Of a stretch of 64,000 bases of DNA, positions 35,231 through 44,099 are shown piece after piece. Origin of the DNA: Ureibacillus manganicus DSM 26584. GTDB lineage: Bacteria > Bacillota > Bacilli > Bacillales_A > Planococcaceae. The notes below the pieces were generated by a model that worked only from the letters and a program-made list of their open reading frames with translations, had not been told where the DNA came from and ran no database searches. The stretch spans positions 44,832 to 108,831 of the forward strand of contig NZ_JPVN01000015.1 of NCBI RefSeq assembly GCF_000772945.1. Reading direction: 5' to 3'. The translations under genes were made by a program, and so were the position numbers. The first letter of the stretch is position 1; each line of letters begins with the position of its first letter.

Positions 35231-36379
35231 CTAATCTAGCAATTTCTTGGCAATAATTCCTTTCATCACTTCGGTTGTGCCAGCGTAAATCGATGTTACT
35301 TGTATATCGCGAAACCTTCTTGCAATCTCGTATTCTTCCATATATCCATATCCACCATGTAACTGTAGACATTCTGTAGCAACTCTCTTAGCCATCTCAC
35401 TAATCCACCATTTTGCCATAGATACTTCTTTTACGATGTCTTCATTTTGTATGTGTCTTTGCACTAACTGATTGACGTAATTGCGCCCTAATTCTATTTC
35501 TGTTGCCATTTCAGCAATTTTGAAGCGTGTATTTTGAAAATCTGCAATCCGGCTACCAAAAGCCTGACGCTCCTTTACATATTGTATTGTTAGATTCATC
35601 ATTTCTTCTGCTTCAACCATTACCTGTAATGCAACAAGTAATCTTTCTTGCTGAAGCTTTTCCATCAAGTAGTAAAACCCTTTCCCCTCCTCACCTATTA
35701 AATTACTTACAGGTACCTTAGCATCTTCAAATATTAACTCGGCAGTATCACCACTATGCATCCCGATTTTCTCGAGCTGTTTTCCACGTTTAAATCCGGG
35801 TGTTCCTGACTCGACTACTAGAAGACTTATGCCTCGATACGCTGGCATCGCATCTGGATTTGTCTTACAAACGACAACAACAAAATCTGCTTTCCCACCA
35901 TTCGTAATGAATGTTTTAGCGCCATTTAAGATGTAATAATCCCCATCTCGTATTGCAACCGTTTTCACATTTGCCAAGTCTGACCCTGCACCAGGCTCCG
36001 TCATTGCAATGGCGCTAATAAATTGACCCGTTACACTTTTAGGTAACCATTTTTTCTTTTGTTCCTCTGTCCCGTAATCCGCAATATAAGGACATACAAT
36101 ATCTGCATGTAGCGAAATACCACTCGACAAACCAACGCCTACTCTTTCTAATTCCTCTGTTAAAATTGCCGAAAAGCTAAAGTCTACCCCAAGCCCACCA
36201 TACGATTCATCCACCCAAGGCATTAAAAAACCGTGCTCCCCGAGTTTTTCCCAAAACGCCCTCGGAATATCTCGCTGTTCCTCCCATTTATTGAAATAAG
36301 GGTATGCTTCTTTTTCTAACATCCTCCGAAGTGCTTTACGAAACTCCTGCTGCTCTAATGTTACTTCTAACAAATTCAT
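35231..36379 (-). CDS. Acyl-CoA dehydrogenase
   Basis: This 382-residue FAD enzyme of the ACAD family introduces the alpha-beta double bond into an acyl-CoA. It has AIAMTEPGAGSDLANVKT (FAD and substrate contact), the catalytic base region near QLHGGYGYMEEYEIARRFRD, and the terminal YAGTTEVMKGIIAK. ATG 36379 has GGGAGGGAG upstream; the 27-codon upstream extension is rejected. First gene of the operon, so the operator region is just upstream. Confidence 0.9.
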   Translation of the reverse strand: MNLLEVTLEQQEFRKALRRMLEKEAYPYFNKWEEQRDIPRAFWEKLGEHGFLMPWVDESYGGLGVDFSFSAILTEELERVGVGLSSGISLHADIVCPYIADYGTEEQKKKWLPKSVTGQFISAIAMTEPGAGSDLANVKTVAIRDGDYYILNGAKTFITNGGKADFVVVVCKTNPDAMPAYRGISLLVVESGTPGFKRGKQLEKIGMHSGDTAELIFEDAKVPVSNLIGEEGKGFYYLMEKLQQERLLVALQVMVEAEEMMNLTIQYVKERQAFGSRIADFQNTRFKIAEMATEIELGRNYVNQLVQRHIQNEDIVKEVSMAKWWISEMAKRVATECLQLHGGYGYMEEYEIARRFRDIQVTSIYAGTTEVMKGIIAKKLLD

Positions 36380-36445
36380 CTTTTTCTCCCTCCCACCATT
36401 CATTTGAAATGTGATTACAATATCAATTTGAATTAACTTTAAAAT

Positions 36446-36460
36446 TTGAACTACATTCAA
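36446..36460. promoter_or_regulatory. Candidate TetR operator upstream of the acyl-CoA dehydrogenase gene
   Basis: TTGAA and TTCAA form an inverted repeat with a 5-base centre (minus strand TTGAATGTAGTTCAA). Further TTCAA-like half-sites occur at 36405-36435. The gap to 36717 is otherwise AT-rich with only the terminator at 36677-36710. Short palindromes like this arise by chance in AT-rich DNA. Confidence 0.35.
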
Positions 36461-36676
36461 TTTTTTAATATATATGTAAAAACATTCCCTAACATGTTAA
36501 GAAAGAAAAAATATTTTTCTTTCTTGTAATGGAACGATTTAAAGTAATTTCAAAAGTAACATTTAACGATTGAAATATGATGGTATTTGGGCTTCAAATT
36601 CTATTAATAATGGGTACAGTTTAATAGATTAGTTTATTCAATGTACTTTATTCTGCTAATATAAATAAAAAAAATA

Positions 36677-36710
36677 GCCATCTCACCCGCGCATTTACTG
36701 GGGAGATGGC
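36677..36710 (-). terminator. Terminator of the SRPBCC/ArsR operon
   Basis: GCCATCTC pairs with GAGATGGC, with inner CC/GG, and TATTTTTTTTATTT follows on the minus strand. It lies 7 bases after the ArsR-family gene stop. Confidence 0.88.
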
Positions 36711-36717
36711 TTCTTAT

Positions 36718-37053
36718 TTAGTCCTTTTTTAAAGTATCGTTTTCTACAACATACTTAAACTTTGTTAGTTTGTTATGCCAGAACCTTTCGTAGTAAGCTA
36801 ACCATTCTTTTATATCTTTTAACGGCTCCGGCTGCAAGGAGTAGATTTTCTCTTTTCCACTTTTTTCTCCTAAAATTAGACCCGCTTCTGACAATATTTT
36901 TAAATGTTTTACTACTGCTGTCCTACTTATATCAAAATGTGACGAAATTTCAGCAATGGATTGATTTTTACTTGATAGTAGATGAAGTACTTTCCGCCTG
37001 GTTGGATCGGCTATAGCCTGAAACACATCATATGTTTGTTCTTCGGCATTCAT
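36718..37053 (-). CDS. ArsR-family winged-helix regulator (SRPBCC-associated)
   Basis: This 111-residue regulator has VFQAIADPTRRKVLHLLSSKNQSIAEISSHFDISRTAVVKHLKILSEAG as its DNA-binding domain, with wing residues GKEKIYSLQPEPLKDIKEWL. It lacks the metal-binding Cys motif (ELCVCDL) of arsenic sensors. It belongs to the subgroup paired with AHSA1/SRPBCC proteins. Its ATG overlaps the SRPBCC stop in ATGA. A duplicated inverted repeat upstream of the pair is the probable operator. Confidence 0.88.
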   Translation of the reverse strand: MNAEEQTYDVFQAIADPTRRKVLHLLSSKNQSIAEISSHFDISRTAVVKHLKILSEAGLILGEKSGKEKIYSLQPEPLKDIKEWLAYYERFWHNKLTKFKYVVENDTLKKD

Positions 37054-37481
37054 TTTACTTCGATCACTTGCTTAAATTTCTTAACAATTCCTGCCCATCC
37101 AGCATTCATTGTGTCACGAATCTCTGAATTTGTACGTTGTGCTTTTGGAACAATTGCTTCGCCCTCTTTCCAACCACCATGAATCACTGTAAATTCTGTT
37201 CCGTTTTCAACTTCTTGCAATTTGAACGTAGCTACCCATCCATCCGTATCCCATTCAAATTTAATTGTATTTGGCTCGTTTACTTCAATTACTTTACAAG
37301 GAGATGGACCAAATGGGGATTGGATTGTAAATTCGTACCCTTCTTCAGCCTTGAAGTCGTTAGGCATAAACCATTCTGAAATACCCTCCGCAGTTGAAAT
37401 ATAGTTCCATACTTTTTGAATAGGTGCTTCAACAAAAATCGACTGAATAATGTCTGGTAATGTATTTTGATTGTTTATCAT
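37050..37481 (-). CDS. SRPBCC (AHSA1-like) domain protein
   Basis: This 143-residue single-domain protein of the START/SRPBCC hydrophobic-pocket fold has IQKVWNYISTAEGISEWFMPNDFKAEEG, KVIEVNEPNTIKFEWD and WAGIVKKFKQVIE. Such proteins bind small hydrophobic ligands; specific activity unknown. First gene of a two-gene operon with the ArsR-type regulator, and GAGGAG precedes the ATG. Confidence 0.85.
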   Translation of the reverse strand: MINNQNTLPDIIQSIFVEAPIQKVWNYISTAEGISEWFMPNDFKAEEGYEFTIQSPFGPSPCKVIEVNEPNTIKFEWDTDGWVATFKLQEVENGTEFTVIHGGWKEGEAIVPKAQRTNSEIRDTMNAGWAGIVKKFKQVIEVK

Positions 37482-37507
37482 AATTTTCGCTCCTCATCAT
37501 CTAACAT

Positions 37508-37555
37508 ATAACCAAATGGTGTTATATAGGATTATATATAACCAAAAGGTGTTAT
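37508..37555. promoter_or_regulatory. Duplicated ArsR-type operator
   Basis: Two 18-base copies of ATAACCAAATGGTGTTAT (37508-37525) and ATAACCAAAAGGTGTTAT (37538-37555) are spaced exactly 30 bases apart, three helical turns. Each is an imperfect palindrome with arms ATAAC and GTTAT. They stand 27 bases upstream of the SRPBCC gene start, so the ArsR-family protein probably autorepresses the pair here. Confidence 0.65.
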
Positions 37556-37667
37556 GTCAATGTTTTTTCTTTTTAACCGCCTGTCATCTATTTTGAACCA
37601 CTTATCTTCATTTCATTTACTTTCATTCCTTTCTTCTCTTATAGTTTAACCAGAGGAGGTCATCGCG

Positions 37668-38108
37668 ATGAAAATTGAATTATCTATAGATCCAACCTGT
37701 GAAGAACCAAAATTGATAATTATTACAAATGAAGTAACTGATGAAATTACTGATATCATGGAATTTTTATCCCCTGATTCATTCGGGCGGATTTCTGCTT
37801 ATACCCATCGCGGAGTATCAATTGTTAATATCCAAAACATCATTCGAATATTTACTGAAAATAAAAAGGTATACATACAAACATCTAAAGACATCGCTGA
37901 AGTGAAACTTCGTTTATACGAATTAGAGGAGAAACTAAATTCTAAGCAATTTGTCAGGATATCAAACTCAGAAATTGTTAATATCGATGAAATTGCCAAT
38001 ATGGATATTAGTAAAACAGGAACCATTGGGGTAACTCTTAATGGCAATATACAAACTTATGCTTCCCGGCGATATGTTACTAAAATTAAAAAGCAGTTAG
38101 GACTGTGA
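37668..38108 (+). CDS. LytTR-domain DNA-binding regulator
   Basis: This 146-residue protein has a short N-terminal segment and a LytTR domain (about 48-145) with IIRIFTENKKVYIQT, LEEKLNSKQFVRISNSEIVNIDEI and TYASRRYVTKIKK. LytTR proteins bind direct repeats to regulate bacteriocins, virulence factors or transporters. AGAGGAGG precedes the ATG. It is the first gene of LytTR-DUF3021-ATPase-permease. The DUF3021 partner is known in related systems as a membrane-bound antagonist. Confidence 0.88.
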   Translation: MKIELSIDPTCEEPKLIIITNEVTDEITDIMEFLSPDSFGRISAYTHRGVSIVNIQNIIRIFTENKKVYIQTSKDIAEVKLRLYELEEKLNSKQFVRISNSEIVNIDEIANMDISKTGTIGVTLNGNIQTYASRRYVTKIKKQLGL

Positions 38109-38118
38109 GGTGTTAGAC

Positions 38119-38592
38119 ATGTTAAAAGATATTTTGCAAAGGATTACGGTAGGTGGAATTATCGGACTGATCATTTGTCAAATTGTATTAGTATTTATTT
38201 CATTAGGGGTTGGTGAGGGAAAGTTTATCGCTGTATCCCCAAATTTTGAAAAATTAATTCAACATGAGGTACTTGCATTTATATTGCAAAATCTAGGCTT
38301 TGCGTTGATTGGAATTACATTTGCACTTTGTGGTCTATTTTTTGAAATTGCTCGGTGGAGTATGGCTAGGCAATATGTCACCCATTTTTCTATTACGAGT
38401 ATAGTATTAGTCTCTATTGTATTTACTATTTGGACACCAGAAACAATCTGGAATGTTTTAATTCTATTATTCAACTTCTCTTTAACCTATTTCATTACCT
38501 GGACTGTGCAATACAAAGTATCGAAAAGAGATATTGATCAAATTAACGCATTAATACAAAACCATAGAAAAGGAATGGATTTAAATGATTGA
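38119..38592 (+). CDS. DUF3021 membrane protein (LytTR partner)
   Basis: This 157-residue protein has four membrane segments at about residues 10-32, 48-70, 85-105 and 112-132, with the family motif GGIIGLIICQIV at the start. DUF3021 proteins form LytTR regulatory systems in which the membrane protein restrains the LytTR activator. ATG 38119 has GAGG 8 bases upstream; a GTG at 38110 overlaps that site. Its stop overlaps the ATPase start by 8 bases. Confidence 0.8.
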   Translation: MLKDILQRITVGGIIGLIICQIVLVFISLGVGEGKFIAVSPNFEKLIQHEVLAFILQNLGFALIGITFALCGLFFEIARWSMARQYVTHFSITSIVLVSIVFTIWTPETIWNVLILLFNFSLTYFITWTVQYKVSKRDIDQINALIQNHRKGMDLND

Positions 38593-39313
38593 GATTAAAG
38601 AATTAGGAAAGTCATTCGGAGAACGTGTGGCTGTTGATTGTTTATCTTTGAAAATACGAGAAGGTGAATTTTTTGCACTTCTTGGTTCAAACGGTGCAGG
38701 TAAAACGACTACGATTAAAATGATGAGTGGACTTCAAACACCCACTAGTGGAGATATCAAAATTTCCGGTGAATCCATTTTTTCAAATCTACAAGAAGCA
38801 AAACAAATGATGAATCTATCACCACAAGAAACAGCAGTTGCTCCAAACTTATCAGTTAAGGAAAATCTCGAATTTACAGCTAAGATTTATGGCAGAGATA
38901 AAAAGGAAGCAGCATCTAGAGCAATTGAGATGATGGAGAAATTTGGTTTAACTGATCGTTCGAAGACAAAAGCGAAGACACTTTCAGGTGGTCTACAAAG
39001 ACGATTAAGCATCGCAATGGCAATGATTACAAAACCTCGAATTGTTTTCCTTGATGAACCAACACTCGGATTAGATGTTAGAGCTAGAAGAGATTTATGG
39101 AATATCTTGCTCGGTTTAAAAGGTAAAATGACTATTATTCTAACGACTCATTATTTAGAAGATGTAGAAACCTTGGCCGATCGAGTGGGAATTATGCATA
39201 ACGGGAAATTATGTGCGCTCGGTACAACAAACGAATTAAAAGAGGAATATCAAAAACATTCCTTAGAAGAAGTTTTTCTTTATGTAACAGAAGATTTGGA
39301 GGTATTCGTGTGA
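38585..39313 (+). CDS. ABC transporter ATP-binding protein (CcmA/DrrA type)
   Basis: This 242-residue ATPase has Walker A LGSNGAGKTT, Q-loop LSPQETAVAPNL, signature LSGGLQRRLSIAMAM, Walker B IVFLDEPTLGLDVRAR and H-loop TTHYLED. It belongs to the drug/polymer exporter class with a separate ABC-2 permease, the next gene. It overlaps DUF3021 by 8 bases and the permease by 4 bases, so the four genes form one translation-coupled operon. Confidence 0.9.
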   Translation: MIEIKELGKSFGERVAVDCLSLKIREGEFFALLGSNGAGKTTTIKMMSGLQTPTSGDIKISGESIFSNLQEAKQMMNLSPQETAVAPNLSVKENLEFTAKIYGRDKKEAASRAIEMMEKFGLTDRSKTKAKTLSGGLQRRLSIAMAMITKPRIVFLDEPTLGLDVRARRDLWNILLGLKGKMTIILTTHYLEDVETLADRVGIMHNGKLCALGTTNELKEEYQKHSLEEVFLYVTEDLEVFV

Positions 39314-40035
39314 GTTCGCTACATTTAGCTTCTAGAAATCAAAAGGAGATTCTTCGCGACCCGATTTCATTAGTCTTTGGTTTTGGACTACCGATTGTTC
39401 TATTATTGTTGTTTTCTATCATGCAACAAAATATGCCTTATGAATTGTTTCAAATTGAGCAATTAGCTCCTGGCATTATTGTATTCGGGTTTTCGTTTTT
39501 AACCTTATTCTCTGGAATGCTTTTGGGGAAGGATCGAGGGAGCTCTTTTTTAATGAGGTTATTTGCCTCTCCCCTCGGTGCGAAGGATTATATTATTGGT
39601 TATTTTCTTCCAATGCTGCCAATCGCATTGTTACAAATTGTTATTTGTTTAATAGCAGCGAGTTTCCTAGGATTATCTATTAATGCGAATAGTATAGTAG
39701 CCCTCTTAGTCCTTTTAATAATTTCTGTTCTTTTTATTAGTTTTGGTCTTTTGTTCGGTACACTATTTACGGATAAGCAAGTTGGTGGAATTTTCGCCCT
39801 TTTTGTAAACTTAACCGCATTCTTAAGTGGGGTTTGGTTCAGTTTAGATTTAATTGGTGGGGCATATAAAGCAATATGTTACTTATTGCCTTTTGTCCAT
39901 GCGGTTGATGCAGCAAAAGCAGCCTTTGAAGGGAAATATCAATCTTTAGGAGGATCATTACTAATTGTCACTAGCTACTCTGTTGTAATTATGGGGATAG
40001 CTATAACAGTATTCCGTAAGCGAATGAGTTCATAG
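39310..40035 (+). CDS. ABC-2 type transporter permease
   Basis: This 241-residue permease has six hydrophobic segments, starts VSSLHLASRNQKEILRDPISLVFGFGLP and contains GMLLGKDRGSSFLMRLFASPLGAKDYI. GTG 39310 overlaps the ATPase stop (GTGA) and has GGAGG 7 bases upstream; the longer frame from 39211 is rejected. With the ATPase it likely exports a drug, peptide or lipid, controlled by LytTR/DUF3021. Confidence 0.87.
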   Translation: MSSLHLASRNQKEILRDPISLVFGFGLPIVLLLLFSIMQQNMPYELFQIEQLAPGIIVFGFSFLTLFSGMLLGKDRGSSFLMRLFASPLGAKDYIIGYFLPMLPIALLQIVICLIAASFLGLSINANSIVALLVLLIISVLFISFGLLFGTLFTDKQVGGIFALFVNLTAFLSGVWFSLDLIGGAYKAICYLLPFVHAVDAAKAAFEGKYQSLGGSLLIVTSYSVVIMGIAITVFRKRMSS

Positions 40036-40075
40036 CATCGTACTCACATGGCAAGTTTAATAAATATAGACCACA

Positions 40076-40108
40076 AAAGAGATCGCTTTTTTCGTAAGGG
40101 ATCTCTTT
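40076..40108 (+). terminator. Terminator of the LytTR-ABC operon
   Basis: AAAGAGATC pairs with GATCTCTTT around a 15-base loop, followed by CTTCTATT on the plus strand. It lies 40 bases after the permease stop. Confidence 0.75.
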
Positions 40109-40211
40109 CTTCTATTATATATATCAATATAACAGTATAATTGTTCCTAAAAGGTTCTTGTCCCACTTCCATCTAACCCGGTTTAGATAATTAGCTATCG
40201 CCTAAAACTCT

Positions 40212-41177
40212 TTAAACTTGGTTCTCAAGACTTGATGGGAGAACTTTTTCTTTATATTTCTCTAGTATTTTACTAAATTGAGCAGCTAACACTTGTTGGA
40301 ATAGCATCCCAAACACGACTGGCATAACGACTTTCGATGGAAAATAGGTTGTTGCAATAACAACACCTACAGCTATATTTCTCATACCACCGGTAAAAAC
40401 AAAAGTTGTAATAATGCTAACATCTTTCCACATTAAGTGACCTATTATTAAACATAACGCATAACCTGATACTGCTACGATAAATACCACGGCAATAATC
40501 CAAATTATTTCCCAAGTAATACTTTGGAAATAAGGAGCAATTGCACTACTATTGATCATAATTATAAGAAATAAGCAAATCTTTTGAAATGGAGCAAGTG
40601 GTTTTCCAAGCGTATCCACAATTTTCCCCTTTGTAATCTCATTGAAGATTACACCAAGTATAGAAGGTAGTACAATCATCCACAATAGATCAACCATAAT
40701 AGATGTAGTATTAATAGATACCGCTTCACCAACGACAAAGTGTAATAAAGTTGGTACAACAAACGGGGCAATCAACGTATCGATTAAGATGATTGACAAA
40801 CCAAGAGCTAGATGTCCCTTACAAAAGCTAACCCAAATAAAACTAGTTACTCCAGTAGGTATAACTACTGACAATACAAAACCTATCGTAAGTAGATGAT
40901 CGTGGAATATTGCTGTTGATACGAAATACGCCCAAATAGGCATGATTATATGTAAAAAAGCGATAGTCACTAAAATAACCCATGGATACTTTGAAAAACT
41001 ACTTAAACCTTTAAAATTTAAACTTAAACTACTTAGGAAAGTCATAATAGCAAAAATCCAAGGGACTAGAAATAATAATTGGCTTCCAATAACTGCTATT
41101 AATACACCCATAATGAGAGAAAGTGGTGTCAAAATTGGCATGTATTTTTGAAGCCATTTATTTAAACTATTTAACAT
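40212..41177 (-). CDS. Bile acid:sodium symporter (BASS) family transporter
   Basis: This protein of about 321 residues has 9-10 membrane segments. It contains SVVIPTGVTSFIWV in the fourth region and TFVFTGGMRNIAVGVVIATTYFP in the ninth, matching the crossing helices of BASS/YfeH-like carriers. It is probably a Na+-coupled transporter of an organic anion; the substrate is not evident. ATG 41177 has AGAAGG upstream; the frame extends 13 codons further without a good site. Monocistronic. Confidence 0.82.
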   Translation of the reverse strand: MLNSLNKWLQKYMPILTPLSLIMGVLIAVIGSQLLFLVPWIFAIMTFLSSLSLNFKGLSSFSKYPWVILVTIAFLHIIMPIWAYFVSTAIFHDHLLTIGFVLSVVIPTGVTSFIWVSFCKGHLALGLSIILIDTLIAPFVVPTLLHFVVGEAVSINTTSIMVDLLWMIVLPSILGVIFNEITKGKIVDTLGKPLAPFQKICLFLIIMINSSAIAPYFQSITWEIIWIIAVVFIVAVSGYALCLIIGHLMWKDVSIITTFVFTGGMRNIAVGVVIATTYFPSKVVMPVVFGMLFQQVLAAQFSKILEKYKEKVLPSSLENQV

Positions 41178-41488
41178 AGTTAACCTTCTTTCAATTTGAA
41201 TCTCTAAATATCTCAATATCTAAACTTTTAATTGTTATTTTACTCCTAATCTATTAAATAAGAAATAAATTGATTTAGCATAATAGTTAGAAATTGTACT
41301 TATTGTTTCTTTTAGACACTCATTCTCTTTAACTCCTTCTTTTTTTGCAATATTTGAACTTCAAAGTTTAATAAGATAGAATAATAATCAACTTAAAGAT
41401 TTAAGCAGCACTAAATTATAGTCTCCTCCACTATAATCAATACAATCTTTGTTCATCCAATGAAATAAAAAGAATTTGAGGTAAAGGT
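41178..41488. other. Divergent promoter region without a gene
   Basis: This is the 311-base AT-rich gap between the BASS gene (minus) and the ABC exporter gene (plus). The only structure I see is an inverted repeat ATTATAG/CTATAAT with a 9-base centre at 41415-41437. It overlaps a TATAAT at 41432-41437 and could be an operator for the ABC exporter. No ORF. Confidence 0.35.
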
Positions 41489-43201
41489 ATGATTTTACGA
41501 TTTTTTTCTTATTACAAACCACATAAACGGTTGTTTTTAATTGATTTTAGTAGTGCCATTATTGTCGCTATTTTAGAATTAGCATTTCCAGTCGCTGTAC
41601 AATGGTTTATTGATCATCTTCTTCCAACTAATAACTGGGATATGATTGTGAAAGTTAGTATTTTATTATTATTTACATATGTACTTAGTACAGTATTGAA
41701 TTTCATCGTCAATTATTTAGGACATAAGCTTGGGATTAATATCGAAACTGATATGCGTCAGCAGCTGTTTAACCATTTTCAGAAACAGTCTTTTTCCTTT
41801 TTTGATAATATTAAAACCGGACATGTGATGAGCCGTATAACAAACGATTTATTTGATATTGGGGAATTTGCTCATCATGGACCTGAAGATTTCTTTATCG
41901 CTATTATGACATTTATCGGGGCATTTGCGATCATGTTCACTATAAACCCAACTCTTGCCCTAATCATCCTTGTTATGGTTCCGTTTCTTATTTGGCTCAT
42001 TACCTATTGTAATAAGAAGATGAATTATGCATGGTGGGACATGTACGGTAAAATTGCCGATGTAAATAGCCGAGTTGAAGATAGTATTTCAGGAATTCGT
42101 GTCGTAAAATCCTTTACGAATGAAGATTTCGAGACAAAGCGCTTTAGCAAACAAAATGGGTTTTTCCGAAAGGCAAAGCTTTACGCTTACAAAATTATGG
42201 CTGGTACTCACTCCAGTATTTATATGATGACTCGTCTGTTAACACTTGTAGTGCTGGTTGTTGGAGCGTGGCTAAGTTTTAATGGTCAACTGACTTATGG
42301 TGAATTTGTAAGCTTTGTACTATTCACCAATGTACTTATTAAACCAATTGATAAAATCAGCGCTTTACTAGAGTTATATCCAAAAGGAATGGCCGGATTT
42401 AAACGATTTACAGAAATGCTAGATCATCAGCCAGAAGTTTCGGATAAACATAATGCAATTGAGTTTAACAAACTTAATGGTGATATTACCTTTGAAAATG
42501 TATCCTTCAGCTATGAAAATAACAAAAGAGTGCTAGACGGAATCTCATTCAACGTAAAGGCCGGGGAAACCATTGCCCTTGTTGGTCCTTCTGGTGCAGG
42601 AAAGACAACAATTTGTTCACTGATTCCTCGTTTTTACGATGTAGAAAGTGGAGCAATCACAATTGATGGAATAGATCTACGTGATATGACGCAACAATCG
42701 TTACGAAAACAAATTGGCGTTGTGCAACAGGATGTCTTCTTATTTACTGGAACGATTCGAGAAAATATTGGTTATGGACAACTTGATGCAAGCTTTGAGG
42801 ATATTCAAAAGGCTGCTGAGAAAGCACATTTGAAAGAGTTTATTGAAGGATTGCCTGATGGGTACGAGACGGAGATTGGAGAACGTGGATTAAAGCTTTC
42901 TGGTGGTCAAAAGCAAAGACTTGCTATTGCTCGTATGTTCTTAAAGAATCCACCAATTTTAATATTAGATGAGGCAACTTCAGCACTTGATACAGAAACA
43001 GAAAAAATAATCCAAGCGTCATTAAGTGAACTTGCACAAAACCGTACAACATTGATTATTGCCCACCGATTATCAACCATTCGTGATGCTGACCAAGTTC
43101 TAGTTATCACTCCAAATGGAATTGAAGAATCTGGTACTTATAATGAGCTTGTTGCTGCTGAAGGCATTTTTGCAAACTTGCATCATATTCAATTTAACTA
43201 A
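41489..43201 (+). CDS. ABC exporter, fused membrane and ATPase domains (MsbA/BmrA-like)
   Basis: This 570-residue half-transporter has six membrane helices in residues 15-310 and a C-terminal ATPase. The ATPase shows Walker A GPSGAGKTT, Q-loop VQQDVFLFTGTIRENI, signature LSGGQKQRLAIARM, Walker B ILILDEATSALD and H-loop AHRLSTI. It would work as a homodimer and export drugs or lipids. The ribosome site GAGGTAAAGG precedes the ATG. Monocistronic with a very strong terminator. Confidence 0.9.
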   Translation: MILRFFSYYKPHKRLFLIDFSSAIIVAILELAFPVAVQWFIDHLLPTNNWDMIVKVSILLLFTYVLSTVLNFIVNYLGHKLGINIETDMRQQLFNHFQKQSFSFFDNIKTGHVMSRITNDLFDIGEFAHHGPEDFFIAIMTFIGAFAIMFTINPTLALIILVMVPFLIWLITYCNKKMNYAWWDMYGKIADVNSRVEDSISGIRVVKSFTNEDFETKRFSKQNGFFRKAKLYAYKIMAGTHSSIYMMTRLLTLVVLVVGAWLSFNGQLTYGEFVSFVLFTNVLIKPIDKISALLELYPKGMAGFKRFTEMLDHQPEVSDKHNAIEFNKLNGDITFENVSFSYENNKRVLDGISFNVKAGETIALVGPSGAGKTTICSLIPRFYDVESGAITIDGIDLRDMTQQSLRKQIGVVQQDVFLFTGTIRENIGYGQLDASFEDIQKAAEKAHLKEFIEGLPDGYETEIGERGLKLSGGQKQRLAIARMFLKNPPILILDEATSALDTETEKIIQASLSELAQNRTTLIIAHRLSTIRDADQVLVITPNGIEESGTYNELVAAEGIFANLHHIQFN

Positions 43202-43218
43202 AGTTCATTAGAATTATA

Positions 43219-43257
43219 AAGGGGTGTTTTGAAAATTTTCTTTTCAAAACGCCCCTT
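43219..43257. terminator. Strong bidirectional terminator
   Basis: AAGGGG-GTTTTGAAAA pairs with TTTTCAAAAC-CCCCTT. The plus strand then reads GTTTTTTAC. It separates the convergent ABC exporter and methyltransferase genes. Confidence 0.9.
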
Positions 43258-43262
43258 GTTTT

Positions 43263-44018
43263 TTACATTTTAACCGATCTAGTTGCATAAAAAGTTGGTA
43301 CATTATGTTCATGGAGCTTGCCACTACCATTTGTATCATGATAGATATCTGTAAGCACTAAACCTGCCTTTAATTGTCCCCCAATTTGTTCTTCTATCGT
43401 GTGAGAAAATTGGATACCCCAATCATTTTTCATTGAATCATCATATAATTGTTTGTTTTTCAAAGGGTTGAATGGAAGCTTGTAAGTAACTGTTTTTTCA
43501 TCTTCTCCAAAAATATAATTGACCCCGTTATCGAGACCTGATAGCAAAATTCCTCCCTTTTTCAACACCCTGTAACATTCTTTCCAAATAGGGAAAACAT
43601 CCTCAACATAACAATTAGAAACTGGATGGAATATCAAATCGAAAGTTTCATCCTCAAAAGGCAATCGTTCTGTCATATCAGCTTTAATTGTTTGAATCTC
43701 ATAACCTTCTCTTTCGGCCACTTCCTTTTCTCTTAACAATTGCTTTTCCGAGTAATCTAATACAGTACATTGTGCTCCTAATGCAGAAAAAATAGGCATT
43801 TGTTGGCCACCACCAGATGCTAAACCTAACACTTTTGCATGCTTCATTTCACAAAACCATTCTTTTGGTACTGGTTTGGTAGGTGTTAATACAACATTCC
43901 ACTCACCATTTTGCGCTCTTTCAAAAACTTCATGGCTGATAGGTTGTCCCCACTCCCAACCGTCCTCAACCCATTGGTCAATTGTTTTAGAATTTATTTC
44001 TGTATATTTATTATTCAT
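43263..44018 (-). CDS. SAM-dependent methyltransferase (class I)
   Basis: This 251-residue cytosolic enzyme has motif I VLGLASGGGQQMPIFSALG at about residues 68-86, motif II VLDYSEKQL, FDLIFHPVSNCYVED (motif post-II) and CYRVLKKGGILLSGLDNG (motif III). It belongs to the Methyltransf_11/25 group; the acceptor cannot be deduced. It opens with EINSKTIDQWVEDGWEWG, common in hypothetical Bacillales methyltransferases. AGGAGG lies before the ATG. Confidence 0.85.
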   Translation of the reverse strand: MNNKYTEINSKTIDQWVEDGWEWGQPISHEVFERAQNGEWNVVLTPTKPVPKEWFCEMKHAKVLGLASGGGQQMPIFSALGAQCTVLDYSEKQLLREKEVAEREGYEIQTIKADMTERLPFEDETFDLIFHPVSNCYVEDVFPIWKECYRVLKKGGILLSGLDNGVNYIFGEDEKTVTYKLPFNPLKNKQLYDDSMKNDWGIQFSHTIEEQIGGQLKAGLVLTDIYHDTNGSGKLHEHNVPTFYATRSVKM

Positions 44019-44099
44019 CTAACCATTTCCTCCTTTTGATCTTCAAAATGCGTTAATTGAATATTATTCACTGAAAAGAGACATAGAATAAGTTAACGT

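Noticed and set aside
37560..37667. LytTR-binding direct repeats upstream of the LytTR gene
   Set aside because: Some TTTCATT-like repeats are present, but spacing and sequence do not fit the known LytTR site well enough.
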